DNA from: Arenicellales bacterium
GTDB lineage: Bacteria > Pseudomonadota > Gammaproteobacteria > BMS3Bbin11
Direction: 5' to 3'
Length of the DNA stretch: 6,324 nt
Assembly: GCA_029287965.1 (NCBI GenBank)
Contig: JARFQC010000197.1
Location: 1-6,324, forward strand
Made by a program: the position numbers and the translations under genes. Positions 1-6,094 of this stretch are shown one piece after another (position 1 is the first letter of the stretch; every line of letters starts with the position of its first letter). The notes under the pieces are model-generated. The model was not told where the DNA came from. It did not search any database and worked only from the letters and a program-made list of their open reading frames with translations.

Positions 1-6
1 TGCTGG

Positions 7-1218
7 CTAGAAGTAATAGGCGAGTTCGAGCTGTAAATAGTCATCCTCGGCGAATGACTGCAGTGACTGATCCAGACCATCGACAATAAACTTGCTGGCC
101 TGCAGCGACATCTTCCAATTGTCCCCGAGGCGTCGGTTGGCCTCCAGGGTGATGAGGTAACTGTCATCGTCCTTGTCCTTGATCGCCCCCAGCAGTGCAT
201 CGGTACTCTGGGCATCGTTGAAGGTAAAACGCAGGCCGGTCAGCAGATCGTCCTCAAATGGTGTCGTTGCCAGCACACCGCGTGAGTCATACAGGTATTC
301 CATTACCAGCCCGACATCGGCGATAGTCTCGAAGATGCCGTAGAACGTATATTCGAAGCCGGCCGTGGCGGCCCGGAACTTGTCATAGTTGCCGTCCCTG
401 TTGATGGCTTCCAGCTTCCATAGCCAGTTGCCCTTGGTCAACTGCACATCCAGACCGGCCTGGTCGATAATCTGGTAGAACGGGGCCAGGACGATTTCAC
501 CGCTGTCGGTGGTCGATGGAAACAGTAACGGGTCGCGACTGGTACCATGAAACCATGAAAGCCCGATGTCCATGTCACCTATCGCATGTGACCAGCGAAC
601 GGCAACATCCACATGTTCATCCTCGCGGGAAGACTCGTAAGAAGTCAGGTTCTTCTCAACCCGGGGAATGATTCGCGGTCTGCCATTTACACCAGCGAAG
701 GTTCTCTCGCGAAATCCCGGCAGGACAAACACCCCCACCGTACCCCAGTCACGAATCAGGGACAGGTTGATCATGGGCTGTCCGAGCTTCTCTTCGCCGT
801 CAGGCTCCTCTACCAGGTCTGTCTGGTTAATGATATCGACCAGGTGCTGTGCCTCGGTCACTCCCCAGAAAACCTTGCTTATGCCGACTGTCCATTCGTA
901 GTCGCGGGCCACGTATCCCCAGGCCAGTTCCCGGATGTCTGCATGGGTGCGTTCGTCATCCCCCTGGTCGTAACGCACGAAAGGCGTGAACGTTAAGCTC
1001 TGCTTTCCATCAGCCCAATCGTGATAATACTCAGGCTGGGCGGCTATCGAGAAGTTATTGCCATGCTGGCGTGGATCTGCCGGATCATCAAAGAAGAAAC
1101 GCTCCTGGGCTGCGATGTATCCACGCCAGCTGCCTGCCTGTACCGGCGATGCACAAACCGACAGAAGGAGCAGCGTGACCAGGCGCAAGTTCACTATGTA
1201 TGCCTTATTGGCCTGCAT
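7..1218 (-). CDS. Outer-membrane beta-barrel protein of the RND/LolA-like cassette
   Basis: This 403-residue protein is probably an outer-membrane beta-barrel. Residues 1-28 form a signal peptide with a basic start, a leucine-rich core and a VQA cleavage site before GSW. The rest alternates polar and hydrophobic residues, is rich in aromatic and acidic loop residues, and ends in LELAYYF, a C-terminal aromatic signal typical of barrels inserted by the BAM complex. Residues about 116-176 (VFWGVTE, HLVDIINQTD, KLGQPM, LPGFRERTF) look like a conserved family core; I recall similar motifs in uncharacterised outer-membrane proteins encoded beside RND transporters. The ATG is preceded by AAGG at an 8-nt spacing and is the start that keeps the signal peptide intact. 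It is the last gene of the cassette, 97 bp after the LolA-like gene. Inferred role: the outer-membrane exit or acceptor for whatever the transporter moves. The barrel assignment is firm; the substrate and any pore function are unknown. Confidence 0.8.
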   Translation of the reverse strand: MQANKAYIVNLRLVTLLLLSVCASPVQAGSWRGYIAAQERFFFDDPADPRQHGNNFSIAAQPEYYHDWADGKQSLTFTPFVRYDQGDDERTHADIRELAWGYVARDYEWTVGISKVFWGVTEAQHLVDIINQTDLVEEPDGEEKLGQPMINLSLIRDWGTVGVFVLPGFRERTFAGVNGRPRIIPRVEKNLTSYESSREDEHVDVAVRWSHAIGDMDIGLSWFHGTSRDPLLFPSTTDSGEIVLAPFYQIIDQAGLDVQLTKGNWLWKLEAINRDGNYDKFRAATAGFEYTFYGIFETIADVGLVMEYLYDSRGVLATTPFEDDLLTGLRFTFNDAQSTDALLGAIKDKDDDSYLITLEANRRLGDNWKMSLQASKFIVDGLDQSLQSFAEDDYLQLELAYYF

Positions 1219-1315
1219 CGCCTATACCTTGCTTGCCACGCGCCACACTCGCAATGCTGACAGGACTAGTGCACCCGTGGAAAATGTTAGGCCATCGCAT
1301 ACCAGCCACTTTGAT

Positions 1316-2101
1316 TCATCGTGCCCGCTTGAGACTGTTGCGGTCAAAATCACGATCGGTGAAACCGTTGTTGAAGGTATAGTTACTGAAAATAAGGTCC
1401 GTACTCTTGCCATTCTGATGATTGACCATTTTCATACGATCAGGCCGCCAGTACTGGCCCAGGTACTGCTGGTAACCTTCTAACGTAAGCGTTTTCAGCA
1501 ATGAGTTCTTACGATCATAGAATTCAACCTTGAGTGGCTGGTACATGACCATGTCGCCCCAGACAACCTGGCGCGTGTAGCCGGAATACTTGTCGACAGG
1601 GTAACGCTCTATCACGTAGACATCACTGTTCCCCAGCTTTTCGTCACGCAGCCACTTGTAGGTGTACTTTTCCACTTCCTGGGACGACATGTCCTCAAAA
1701 GCAAACTCGCTGCCCATGAAAGGGCCCGACTTGTTCTTTGAAGCAATGCGCTTGACCCGTTTCAGTGCAGGCAGATACAGCCACTGGTCATCCGGCTTGG
1801 TCGCGTGGGTGAAACTCAGAAATGCAGTGCCTTTCACATCGGCCGGTGAGTCGAAGATGGACAGCGCCTTGTCACCATCACCTTTCATTTCCAGCGAGCG
1901 GCCGCGGATATTGCGCTTGCTTTCCTGACCCTGCTTGTTGCGCAGGATCATTTCCATTTCCTGCTTCTGGTCGCCCCAGCCGGTATCCAGTACATCGGCC
2001 TTCTGCGCGATCTCCAACCCTTTCTCCTCCGGAGTCAGGGCCCAGACAGGTTGCAGTGACAGGCTAAACAGCGGGATCAGCAGCAGCGCGTTCTTTTTCA
2101 T
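1316..2101 (-). CDS. LolA-like periplasmic protein (outer membrane lipoprotein-sorting family)
   Basis: This 261-residue secreted protein begins with a signal peptide (MKKNALLLIP start, VWA cleavage site after residue 21). The mature part matches, from memory, the LolA_like family usually named 'outer membrane lipoprotein-sorting protein'. Recognisable segments are DQWLYLPALKRVKRI (about 104-118), GSEFAFEDMSSQEVEKY (about 130-146), and the later strand-rich stretch ending GFTDRDFDRNSLKR. Proteins of this fold form an open half-barrel that shelters an acyl chain or other hydrophobic ligand in the periplasm. This is not the housekeeping LolA gene: it sits between an RND transporter and an outer-membrane barrel, so it is more likely a dedicated shuttle or adaptor for that pair. 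There is no lipobox cysteine at the cleavage site, so the protein should be soluble. Its start overlaps the end of the transporter gene by 38 bp, and GAGGA lies 8 nt before the ATG. The ligand is not known. Confidence 0.85.
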   Translation of the reverse strand: MKKNALLLIPLFSLSLQPVWALTPEEKGLEIAQKADVLDTGWGDQKQEMEMILRNKQGQESKRNIRGRSLEMKGDGDKALSIFDSPADVKGTAFLSFTHATKPDDQWLYLPALKRVKRIASKNKSGPFMGSEFAFEDMSSQEVEKYTYKWLRDEKLGNSDVYVIERYPVDKYSGYTRQVVWGDMVMYQPLKVEFYDRKNSLLKTLTLEGYQQYLGQYWRPDRMKMVNHQNGKSTDLIFSNYTFNNGFTDRDFDRNSLKRAR

Positions 2102-4394
2102 AGGATTTTTCCTCGAGTTTCATTAACAGTGGAGGCAGCAGCAGGAAGTCGGCAATCAGCGCAATCGCAATAACGAGCGAAGTCAAAAGCCCCATACCCG
2201 AATTGAGCTTGAAGGCTGACAAGGCCAGCACCAGGAAGCCAGACACCAGCACGATGGTCGTGATCATCAATGCCCTACCGACGTTGATGAATGCGTAGCG
2301 CACCGCTGCTTCGGGATCGTAGCCTTTTTCGACACGGGCACGTCGGTACTTGCTCATGTAATGGACAGTATCGTCAACAACAATACCCAGCGTCATGCTG
2401 GTGACCACCGAGAGCGCCAGTCCGACTTCACCCACCAGCAGGCCCCAGATACCGAATCCCATGGCGGCAGGGATCAGGTTCGGCACCATTGACGTAAGCC
2501 CAAGCTTGAAGGAGCGCAGTGCAAGAATCAGTATCAGCGATATCAGGATCAGCGCCATCGTCGTGCCGCCAAGCATGCTTACGATATTACGCTTGCCGAT
2601 ATGCGCGAACATCATGGTGGGCCCGCTGGCCTCTGCGGACTTGATGAAGTTCGATTTCTCTTCGAGCCATTTATTGGATCTTTGCTCAAGTTCGAGCATA
2701 TCGTTGGTGGACAGCGTATGCAGTGTTACCACCATGCGTGTGGCAGACTTGTCCACATTGATCTGGTTGTTGAGATCAAGGCCATAGGGCAGCGACATTT
2801 CGTACATCAGCAGGTATTGCGCAGCCAGGTCGCGCTGATCAGGCAGCTCATACCAGGCGTCATCATCGCCATGCATGTTCCGGTTCAGGCGACGCATAAT
2901 GTCAGTGATGACGTTGACATGAATTGTTTCCGGCTGGGCCCTGAACCAGTTTGCAAACTCTTCCACTTCATTGAGAAAACCGGGATCACTGATACCGCCG
3001 GGCTCACTGGACTCGACCGAGAAATCGATCAGGTACATTCCGGTCAGATTGTTGACGGTAAAGTCGGTGTCAGTCCGGAACGCGATACTGTCATCGAAAT
3101 ATTCCAGGAACACGTCATTTAATTCATTACGCGGTATGAATGCGATCAGGACAACGACCAGCAGGGTCATGCTCGGCAGCAGCCGGCGGCGATTATTAAC
3201 CACAAAATCACCCAGCCAGATCATCAGGCGATCACCCTTTTCATGATGTACACGCACCCTGACGGGCAGCAGGCTGATAACAGCCGGAAGAAAGGTCACA
3301 GACAGGAGAAAGGACATCAACACACCGATCGCAACAAAGTTTCCGAGGTGATTGAACGGCGGCACATCAGAGAAGTTCATACTCAGGAAGCCAATCGCTG
3401 TCGTGACACTGGCCAGGAACACCGGCTGCAGGTTGATGCGCAGGCTCTCGATCATGGCGGGCACTTTCTGCATTCCTTCACGCATCATGTGATAGAACGT
3501 CACCAGCACGTGTACCGAGTTGGCAATCGCCACCGTCAGTATTACTGTCGGCGCCGTCGCACTGGGCGGCGTGATCGGATAGCCAATGTGCCCACCGGCA
3601 CCCATGGCGGCAACGATCGACATGATGATCACGAACATGGTTATTATCGTGCCGGCGAAGCCTCTCAGCATTATCAGCAGCATGACCATCATGATGAGGA
3701 AGCTGAGCGGTACCAGCGACTGCATGTCGTTTTGCGATGCTTCGGAGAAACTGTTGTTCATCATGACCATGCCGGTCATGTATATCTTGATGAAGGGATA
3801 CTTGGCCTGGATTTCGGCGGCCAGTTCGCGCGAGAACTTTACTACCTCGGGGGTTTCGGTGGCCTCGTTTATGCCGGGCAGCTGCACGGTGACGTTGATC
3901 GCTGTCACATGTGCCTTATCCGATATTAATCGATAGATCAGCAGCGGCTCGTTGAGTGCTATGTCCTTGATATAGGTTAATCGCTCATCCGTAAGTGCCT
4001 GGGGATCCTCGACCAGGTCTTCTACCAGCAGGTCATCGCCTTCTGCCTCGGTATGCTGGTAATTGGAAAGTGAATCCACCCGAGATGAATAGGGTATCTG
4101 CCATGCTTTTTCAGTCAGTTCGTGTACGGCTTCCATGACGCGTTTCGAGAACACTACACCATCATCAGGAGCCAGCACGAACATGACGTTATCGTTCTTG
4201 GTGTAGGTATTTTCCAACGCTTCAAAAGCCATTCGCTGCGGATTGTCTTCACTGAAGAAAACCCGGTAGTTGGTTGTCATTGACAGGTGTTGTGCGCCAC
4301 TTGCCATGAGGCCTACCAGCAGAAAACTGGCCAGGATAACCAGCCAGCGATACTGTATTACCAACTCACCGAATCTTTTTTCGAAGTTGTGCAT
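2064..4394 (-). CDS. RND superfamily (MMPL-type) inner-membrane transporter
   Basis: This 776-residue protein has the duplicated RND/MMPL layout. There is one membrane segment at about 17-33, a large periplasmic domain (about 35-225), then segments near 226-243, 249-267, 281-300, 322-341 and 351-377. The second half repeats this: a segment near 404-420, a second periplasmic domain (about 422-607), then 608-626, 631-652, 657-680, 707-727 and 734-758. The length suits the MMPL/HpnN-like branch rather than the roughly 1,000-residue AcrB branch. Segment 10 has the family signature GIVVDDTVHYM with an Asp pair at 674-675, expected to carry protons. The matching site in segment 4 reads IANSVH, with Asn292 instead of an acid. 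Relatives export lipids, hopanoids or polyenes, often with a LolA-like partner; the substrate here is not determinable. The ATG is the only in-frame start before an upstream stop, has no clear Shine-Dalgarno sequence, and lies 19 bp after the regulator's stop, suggesting translational coupling. Confidence 0.92.
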   Translation of the reverse strand: MHNFEKRFGELVIQYRWLVILASFLLVGLMASGAQHLSMTTNYRVFFSEDNPQRMAFEALENTYTKNDNVMFVLAPDDGVVFSKRVMEAVHELTEKAWQIPYSSRVDSLSNYQHTEAEGDDLLVEDLVEDPQALTDERLTYIKDIALNEPLLIYRLISDKAHVTAINVTVQLPGINEATETPEVVKFSRELAAEIQAKYPFIKIYMTGMVMMNNSFSEASQNDMQSLVPLSFLIMMVMLLIMLRGFAGTIITMFVIIMSIVAAMGAGGHIGYPITPPSATAPTVILTVAIANSVHVLVTFYHMMREGMQKVPAMIESLRINLQPVFLASVTTAIGFLSMNFSDVPPFNHLGNFVAIGVLMSFLLSVTFLPAVISLLPVRVRVHHEKGDRLMIWLGDFVVNNRRRLLPSMTLLVVVLIAFIPRNELNDVFLEYFDDSIAFRTDTDFTVNNLTGMYLIDFSVESSEPGGISDPGFLNEVEEFANWFRAQPETIHVNVITDIMRRLNRNMHGDDDAWYELPDQRDLAAQYLLMYEMSLPYGLDLNNQINVDKSATRMVVTLHTLSTNDMLELEQRSNKWLEEKSNFIKSAEASGPTMMFAHIGKRNIVSMLGGTTMALILISLILILALRSFKLGLTSMVPNLIPAAMGFGIWGLLVGEVGLALSVVTSMTLGIVVDDTVHYMSKYRRARVEKGYDPEAAVRYAFINVGRALMITTIVLVSGFLVLALSAFKLNSGMGLLTSLVIAIALIADFLLLPPLLMKLEEKSYEKERAAADPAV

Positions 4395-4413
4395 GATGAC
4401 GTTACCAGATGGG

Positions 4414-5016
4414 TCAGTTTGTTTTTTTTAAGCCATTGATGATCAGGGTAACCACATCAATCGCCATCTTTTCGAATTCTTCCAGGGAGTACAGGTGCAT
4501 GAAAAACGGGCTGGTAAACAGCACGATCGATTTGAGTATGGCAGCGGACGTACCGGCAATGCTGTCCACGGCAAAGTCACCTGCATCGACCCCCCGTTGC
4601 AGGATTTCCGCAATGACGGACTCCATGGAAATATTGCGTTCATAGATCAGCTCGCGATGATGCTGGCTGATGGTATCGACAAGTTCGTTGAGGCGCGGGG
4701 ACTCGTGCATGAGGCCATAGTGATAGTGCAGCGATGTCTGCACGAACTGGTGAAGACATTGCTCGGCACTGGCATCCGGAACAGTCAGTACTGACTTCAA
4801 CTGTTCCTGCAGGTCATCCATGCACTGGCGTGCACACACTGCAGCGATGTCCTGCTTGTTAGAGAAATAACGGTAAAGGTTGGCTGCCGACATGTTTACG
4901 TCGGCGGCAATTTCCGCCATCGTGGTCTTGCCGTATCCGTAAGCGCGAAAGCGCAGCTGCGCCGCCTCGGTGATTTCGGCCTTGATGTCGTCCGGATTCT
5001 GCGTTGCCGTGCTCAT
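4414..5016 (-). CDS. TetR/AcrR family transcriptional regulator
   Basis: The protein is 200 residues from the ATG at 5016. A GTG two codons upstream at 5022 would give 202 residues. I prefer the ATG because GGTG sits just before it and nothing resembling a ribosome site precedes the GTG. The N-terminus is a classical TetR DNA-binding domain: helix 1 around residues 11-25, then a helix-turn-helix at about 31-52 (TTMAEIAADV followed by MSAANLYRYFSNK). The remainder is helical and variable, as expected for a ligand-binding and dimerisation domain; its ligand cannot be read from sequence. It is the first gene of the cassette, so it probably represses its own promoter and, through it, the transporter, LolA-like and barrel genes until an inducer binds. 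An inverted repeat upstream supports this. The last codons contain a run of eight A residues (plus-strand T at 4422-4429) just before the stop. Confidence 0.92.
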   Translation of the reverse strand: MSTATQNPDDIKAEITEAAQLRFRAYGYGKTTMAEIAADVNMSAANLYRYFSNKQDIAAVCARQCMDDLQEQLKSVLTVPDASAEQCLHQFVQTSLHYHYGLMHESPRLNELVDTISQHHRELIYERNISMESVIAEILQRGVDAGDFAVDSIAGTSAAILKSIVLFTSPFFMHLYSLEEFEKMAIDVVTLIINGLKKTN

Positions 5017-5057
5017 TGTCACCAGAATAACTAATGGAACCTGTCCAGGAACTGGGC

Positions 5058-5086
5058 AACATACTCCCTGAACAGTGAATAATCAA
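5058..5086 (-). promoter_or_regulatory. Candidate sigma-70 promoter of the tetR-RND-LolA-barrel operon
   Basis: Read on the minus strand, TTGATT (5086-5081) is followed after exactly 17 nt by TATGTT (5063-5058). These match the -35 and -10 consensus at four and four of six positions. Initiation would fall near 5051, giving a leader of about 35 nt before the regulator's ATG. The -35 box lies within the inverted repeat described separately, as expected for a repressed promoter. This is pattern-based; no start site is known. Confidence 0.5.
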
Positions 5087-5105
5087 TTAAATATTCATTA
5101 CTCAC
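5075..5105. promoter_or_regulatory. Candidate TetR-type operator (inverted repeat)
   Basis: The AT-rich element contains three related half-sites. TGAATA (5076-5081) and TATTCA (5092-5097) form a perfect 6-bp inverted repeat with a 10-bp spacer whose centre is AATT, giving a 22-bp near-palindrome. A wider pair, GTGAATAAT (5075-5083) and ATTACTCAC (5097-5105), matches at eight of nine positions. TetR-family operators are commonly palindromes of this size, and TGAAT/ATTCA half-sites are frequent among them. The position, about 60 bp upstream of the regulator and over the predicted -35 box, fits autorepression. Binding by this particular protein is inferred. Confidence 0.55.
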
Positions 5106-5206
5106 ACAATGCCTGTACGCGTTGGTTGCGAATCTCTGCGACACCTCAACACGCCACCATGCCTCCCGATCAGGAACATGACCTTATTAACCCATCGCCT
5201 GGAGCA

Positions 5207-5236
5207 TTCACCCAGTGTCGCTGACACACTTAAAAT
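5207..5236 (+). promoter_or_regulatory. Weak candidate promoter for the lysozyme-inhibitor-like gene
   Basis: TTCACC (5207-5212) and TAAAAT (5231-5236) are separated by 18 nt. The -10 box matches the consensus at five of six positions, the -35 box at four. Initiation near 5243 would leave a leader of about 70 nt before the ATG at 5315. A small inverted repeat, GTGTC-GCT-GACAC (5215-5227), lies in the spacer. A hexamer pair of this quality can arise by chance in a 290-bp region, so this is only a candidate. Confidence 0.25.
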
Positions 5237-5314
5237 CCGGACCCAGCACCTCCTTGTACTAAGGATTTAAGCTGTGACAACATGATTCCACACTCGGCCC
5301 ATCCGGTAATTTAA

Positions 5315-5869
5315 ATGTACAGAAGAATCTCTTTTTCCGTGTTTCTTCTTTTAACGTCGCTGATCGGCCTGGCAGACGACCCGCCAGCGACTGAATGGAT
5401 CACCGACCCGTGGGGCAGCCTGTTTATCGTCGTGTCGCAAGGCCGGTCCGAACCCATGTCCATTGGCAGCTACTCGTTGCTCGTCTATCAGAATAATCGT
5501 GATGCCTTTATCACCGGAACAGTAGGTTCACGTAACGGCACGGTCGCTGGAACATGGTTTGATGACCTTGACGACGATGGCCAGCCGGAAGCCGTTGTGT
5601 GGATTCGCAATGCGGGCAGCGGTGGTTATGGAGAGCTGCAGGTGTACACGCTGGATCAGGTCAGACTGGAAAGAATAGTGTTGCCGGAGCCGAACTTCGA
5701 ACTGATTTCCGATTACCGGGGACGGGATAAGTTCAGTATGCAGAATGGCTCGATTTACCGGACATTTCCCCGTTACCGGGCCAACGACAGCATGGCCGAG
5801 CCGAGCGGGGGCGAGATTCGGCTAAAGCTTGATTTTGCAGGTCGCCGCTGGCTTGAAGCAGCTAACTGA
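5315..5869 (+). CDS. PliI-like periplasmic lysozyme inhibitor (I-type lysozyme)
   Basis: This 184-residue protein has a short signal peptide (residues 1-20, GLA before DDP) and should be periplasmic. The body resembles PliI-family inhibitors as I remember them: EPMSIGSYSLLVY (about 46-58), an acidic DDLDDDGQPE segment (83-92), and a glycine-rich NAGSGGYGELQVY segment (99-111). PliI proteins are reported to block invertebrate-type lysozymes by inserting a loop with an SGxY motif; Ser102-Gly-Gly-Tyr105 matches it. The acidic stretch also resembles calcium-binding loops of FG-GAP-like repeats, so a structural role for metal is possible. The tail beyond residue 120 (PEPNFELISDYRGRDKFSM onward) appears longer than in the short inhibitors I recall. 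No strong Shine-Dalgarno sequence precedes the ATG; the start is chosen because it places the signal peptide at the N-terminus. The gene is divergent from the transporter cassette and is probably a single-gene unit. Confidence 0.7.
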   Translation: MYRRISFSVFLLLTSLIGLADDPPATEWITDPWGSLFIVVSQGRSEPMSIGSYSLLVYQNNRDAFITGTVGSRNGTVAGTWFDDLDDDGQPEAVVWIRNAGSGGYGELQVYTLDQVRLERIVLPEPNFELISDYRGRDKFSMQNGSIYRTFPRYRANDSMAEPSGGEIRLKLDFAGRRWLEAAN

Positions 5870-5920
5870 GATGGGAGAATCGATGGCGGTGGACGTTTGA
5901 TCGGCGCAACAAAACCACCA

Positions 5921-5940
5921 CATGTCCAGGCTATGACATG
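5921..5940. repeat. Small inverted repeat (hairpin)
   Basis: CATGTC (5921-5926) and GACATG (5935-5940) are perfectly complementary across an 8-nt loop. It is followed at once by a second small hairpin, TCACC-AGTG-GGTGA (5943-5956). Alone, each could be chance; together with the large hairpin that follows they suggest a folded transcript end. Confidence 0.4.
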
Positions 5941-5966
5941 CTTCACCAGTGGGTGACTGCTGCGAG

Positions 5967-5995
5967 CCGGATGCACCGTTACACGGTACATCCGG
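5967..5995. repeat. REP-like hairpin with 12 of 13 paired positions
   Basis: CCGGATG-C-ACCGT (5967-5979) pairs with ACGGT-A-CATCCGG (5983-5995) around a 3-nt loop, with a single C/A mismatch. This is the strongest palindrome in the window. With the preceding G it begins GCCGGATGC and has CATCCGG on the other arm, recalling enterobacterial REP units (GCCGGATGCGGCG on one arm, TTATCCGGC on the other), and it lies between convergent genes as REP units often do. It is not followed by T residues on either strand. It may protect or end transcripts, or belong to a dispersed repeat family. Confidence 0.6.
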
Positions 5996-6050
5996 ATGAA
6001 CGCTAGGGAAGAGCTGTCAGTTCAATGGCTTACGGGCCACATCTTAAAGA

Positions 6051-6073
6051 CCCTTCCCCCGAACCCCCATCCC
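6051..6073 (-). other. Predicted G-quadruplex motif
   Basis: On the plus strand the order is C3-TT-C5-GAA-C5-AT-C3. The minus strand therefore carries four G-runs of at least three with loops of 2, 3 and 2 nt, satisfying the usual quadruplex pattern with short, stable loops. The DsrE-like gene is also on the minus strand, so its transcript would contain this motif about 21 nt after its stop codon. Confidence 0.6.
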
Positions 6074-6094
6074 ATGGACTTGTTCAGAGGTTCC

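Larger units (their letters stand above)
5870..6094. other. Structured intergenic region between convergent genes
   Basis: I see no credible coding sequence here. The region separates the end of the PliI-like gene from the end of the DsrE-like gene, so transcripts from both sides converge on it. It contains three consecutive hairpins, a long-range inverted repeat and a G-run cluster on the minus strand, listed separately. No hairpin followed by a T-run is present on either strand, so a standard intrinsic terminator is not evident. Confidence 0.7.

Noticed and set aside
613..996. A 127-codon plus-strand open frame
   Set aside because: It is antisense to the outer-membrane barrel gene, which has a signal peptide, conserved segments and a C-terminal barrel signal. 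The plus-strand frame has none of these.
1219..1315. Terminator or separate promoter between the LolA-like and barrel genes
   Set aside because: No convincing stem with a T-run and no good -35/-10 pair was seen; the 97-bp gap is compatible with one operon.
3243..3929. A 228-codon open frame on the plus strand, rich in His, Arg and Gln
   Set aside because: It lies wholly antisense to the transporter, and its composition is what reverse-complemented hydrophobic membrane-segment codons give. It has no recognisable domain.
4859..5086. A 75-codon minus-strand open frame starting in the regulator's promoter region
   Set aside because: It is an out-of-frame shadow of the regulator's DNA-binding domain and would begin inside the predicted operator.
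5251..5265. Small inverted repeat TCCTT-GTACT-AAGGA upstream of the PliI-like gene
   Set aside because: Five base pairs with a five-base loop is expected by chance in a region of this size and does not coincide with a convincing promoter element.
5773..5991. A 72-codon minus-strand open frame reaching into the convergent intergenic region
   Set aside because: It overlaps the end of the PliI-like gene, starts inside the strong hairpin and shows no domain or ribosome site.
5967..6000. Intrinsic (Rho-independent) terminator
   Set aside because: The hairpin is strong, but neither strand has a T-run after it, so it does not meet the usual definition.
5870..6094. Integron attC site or other recombination site
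   Set aside because: The core sites expected for attC (RYYYAAC and GTTRRRY in inverted arrangement) are not found, and no integrase is in the window.
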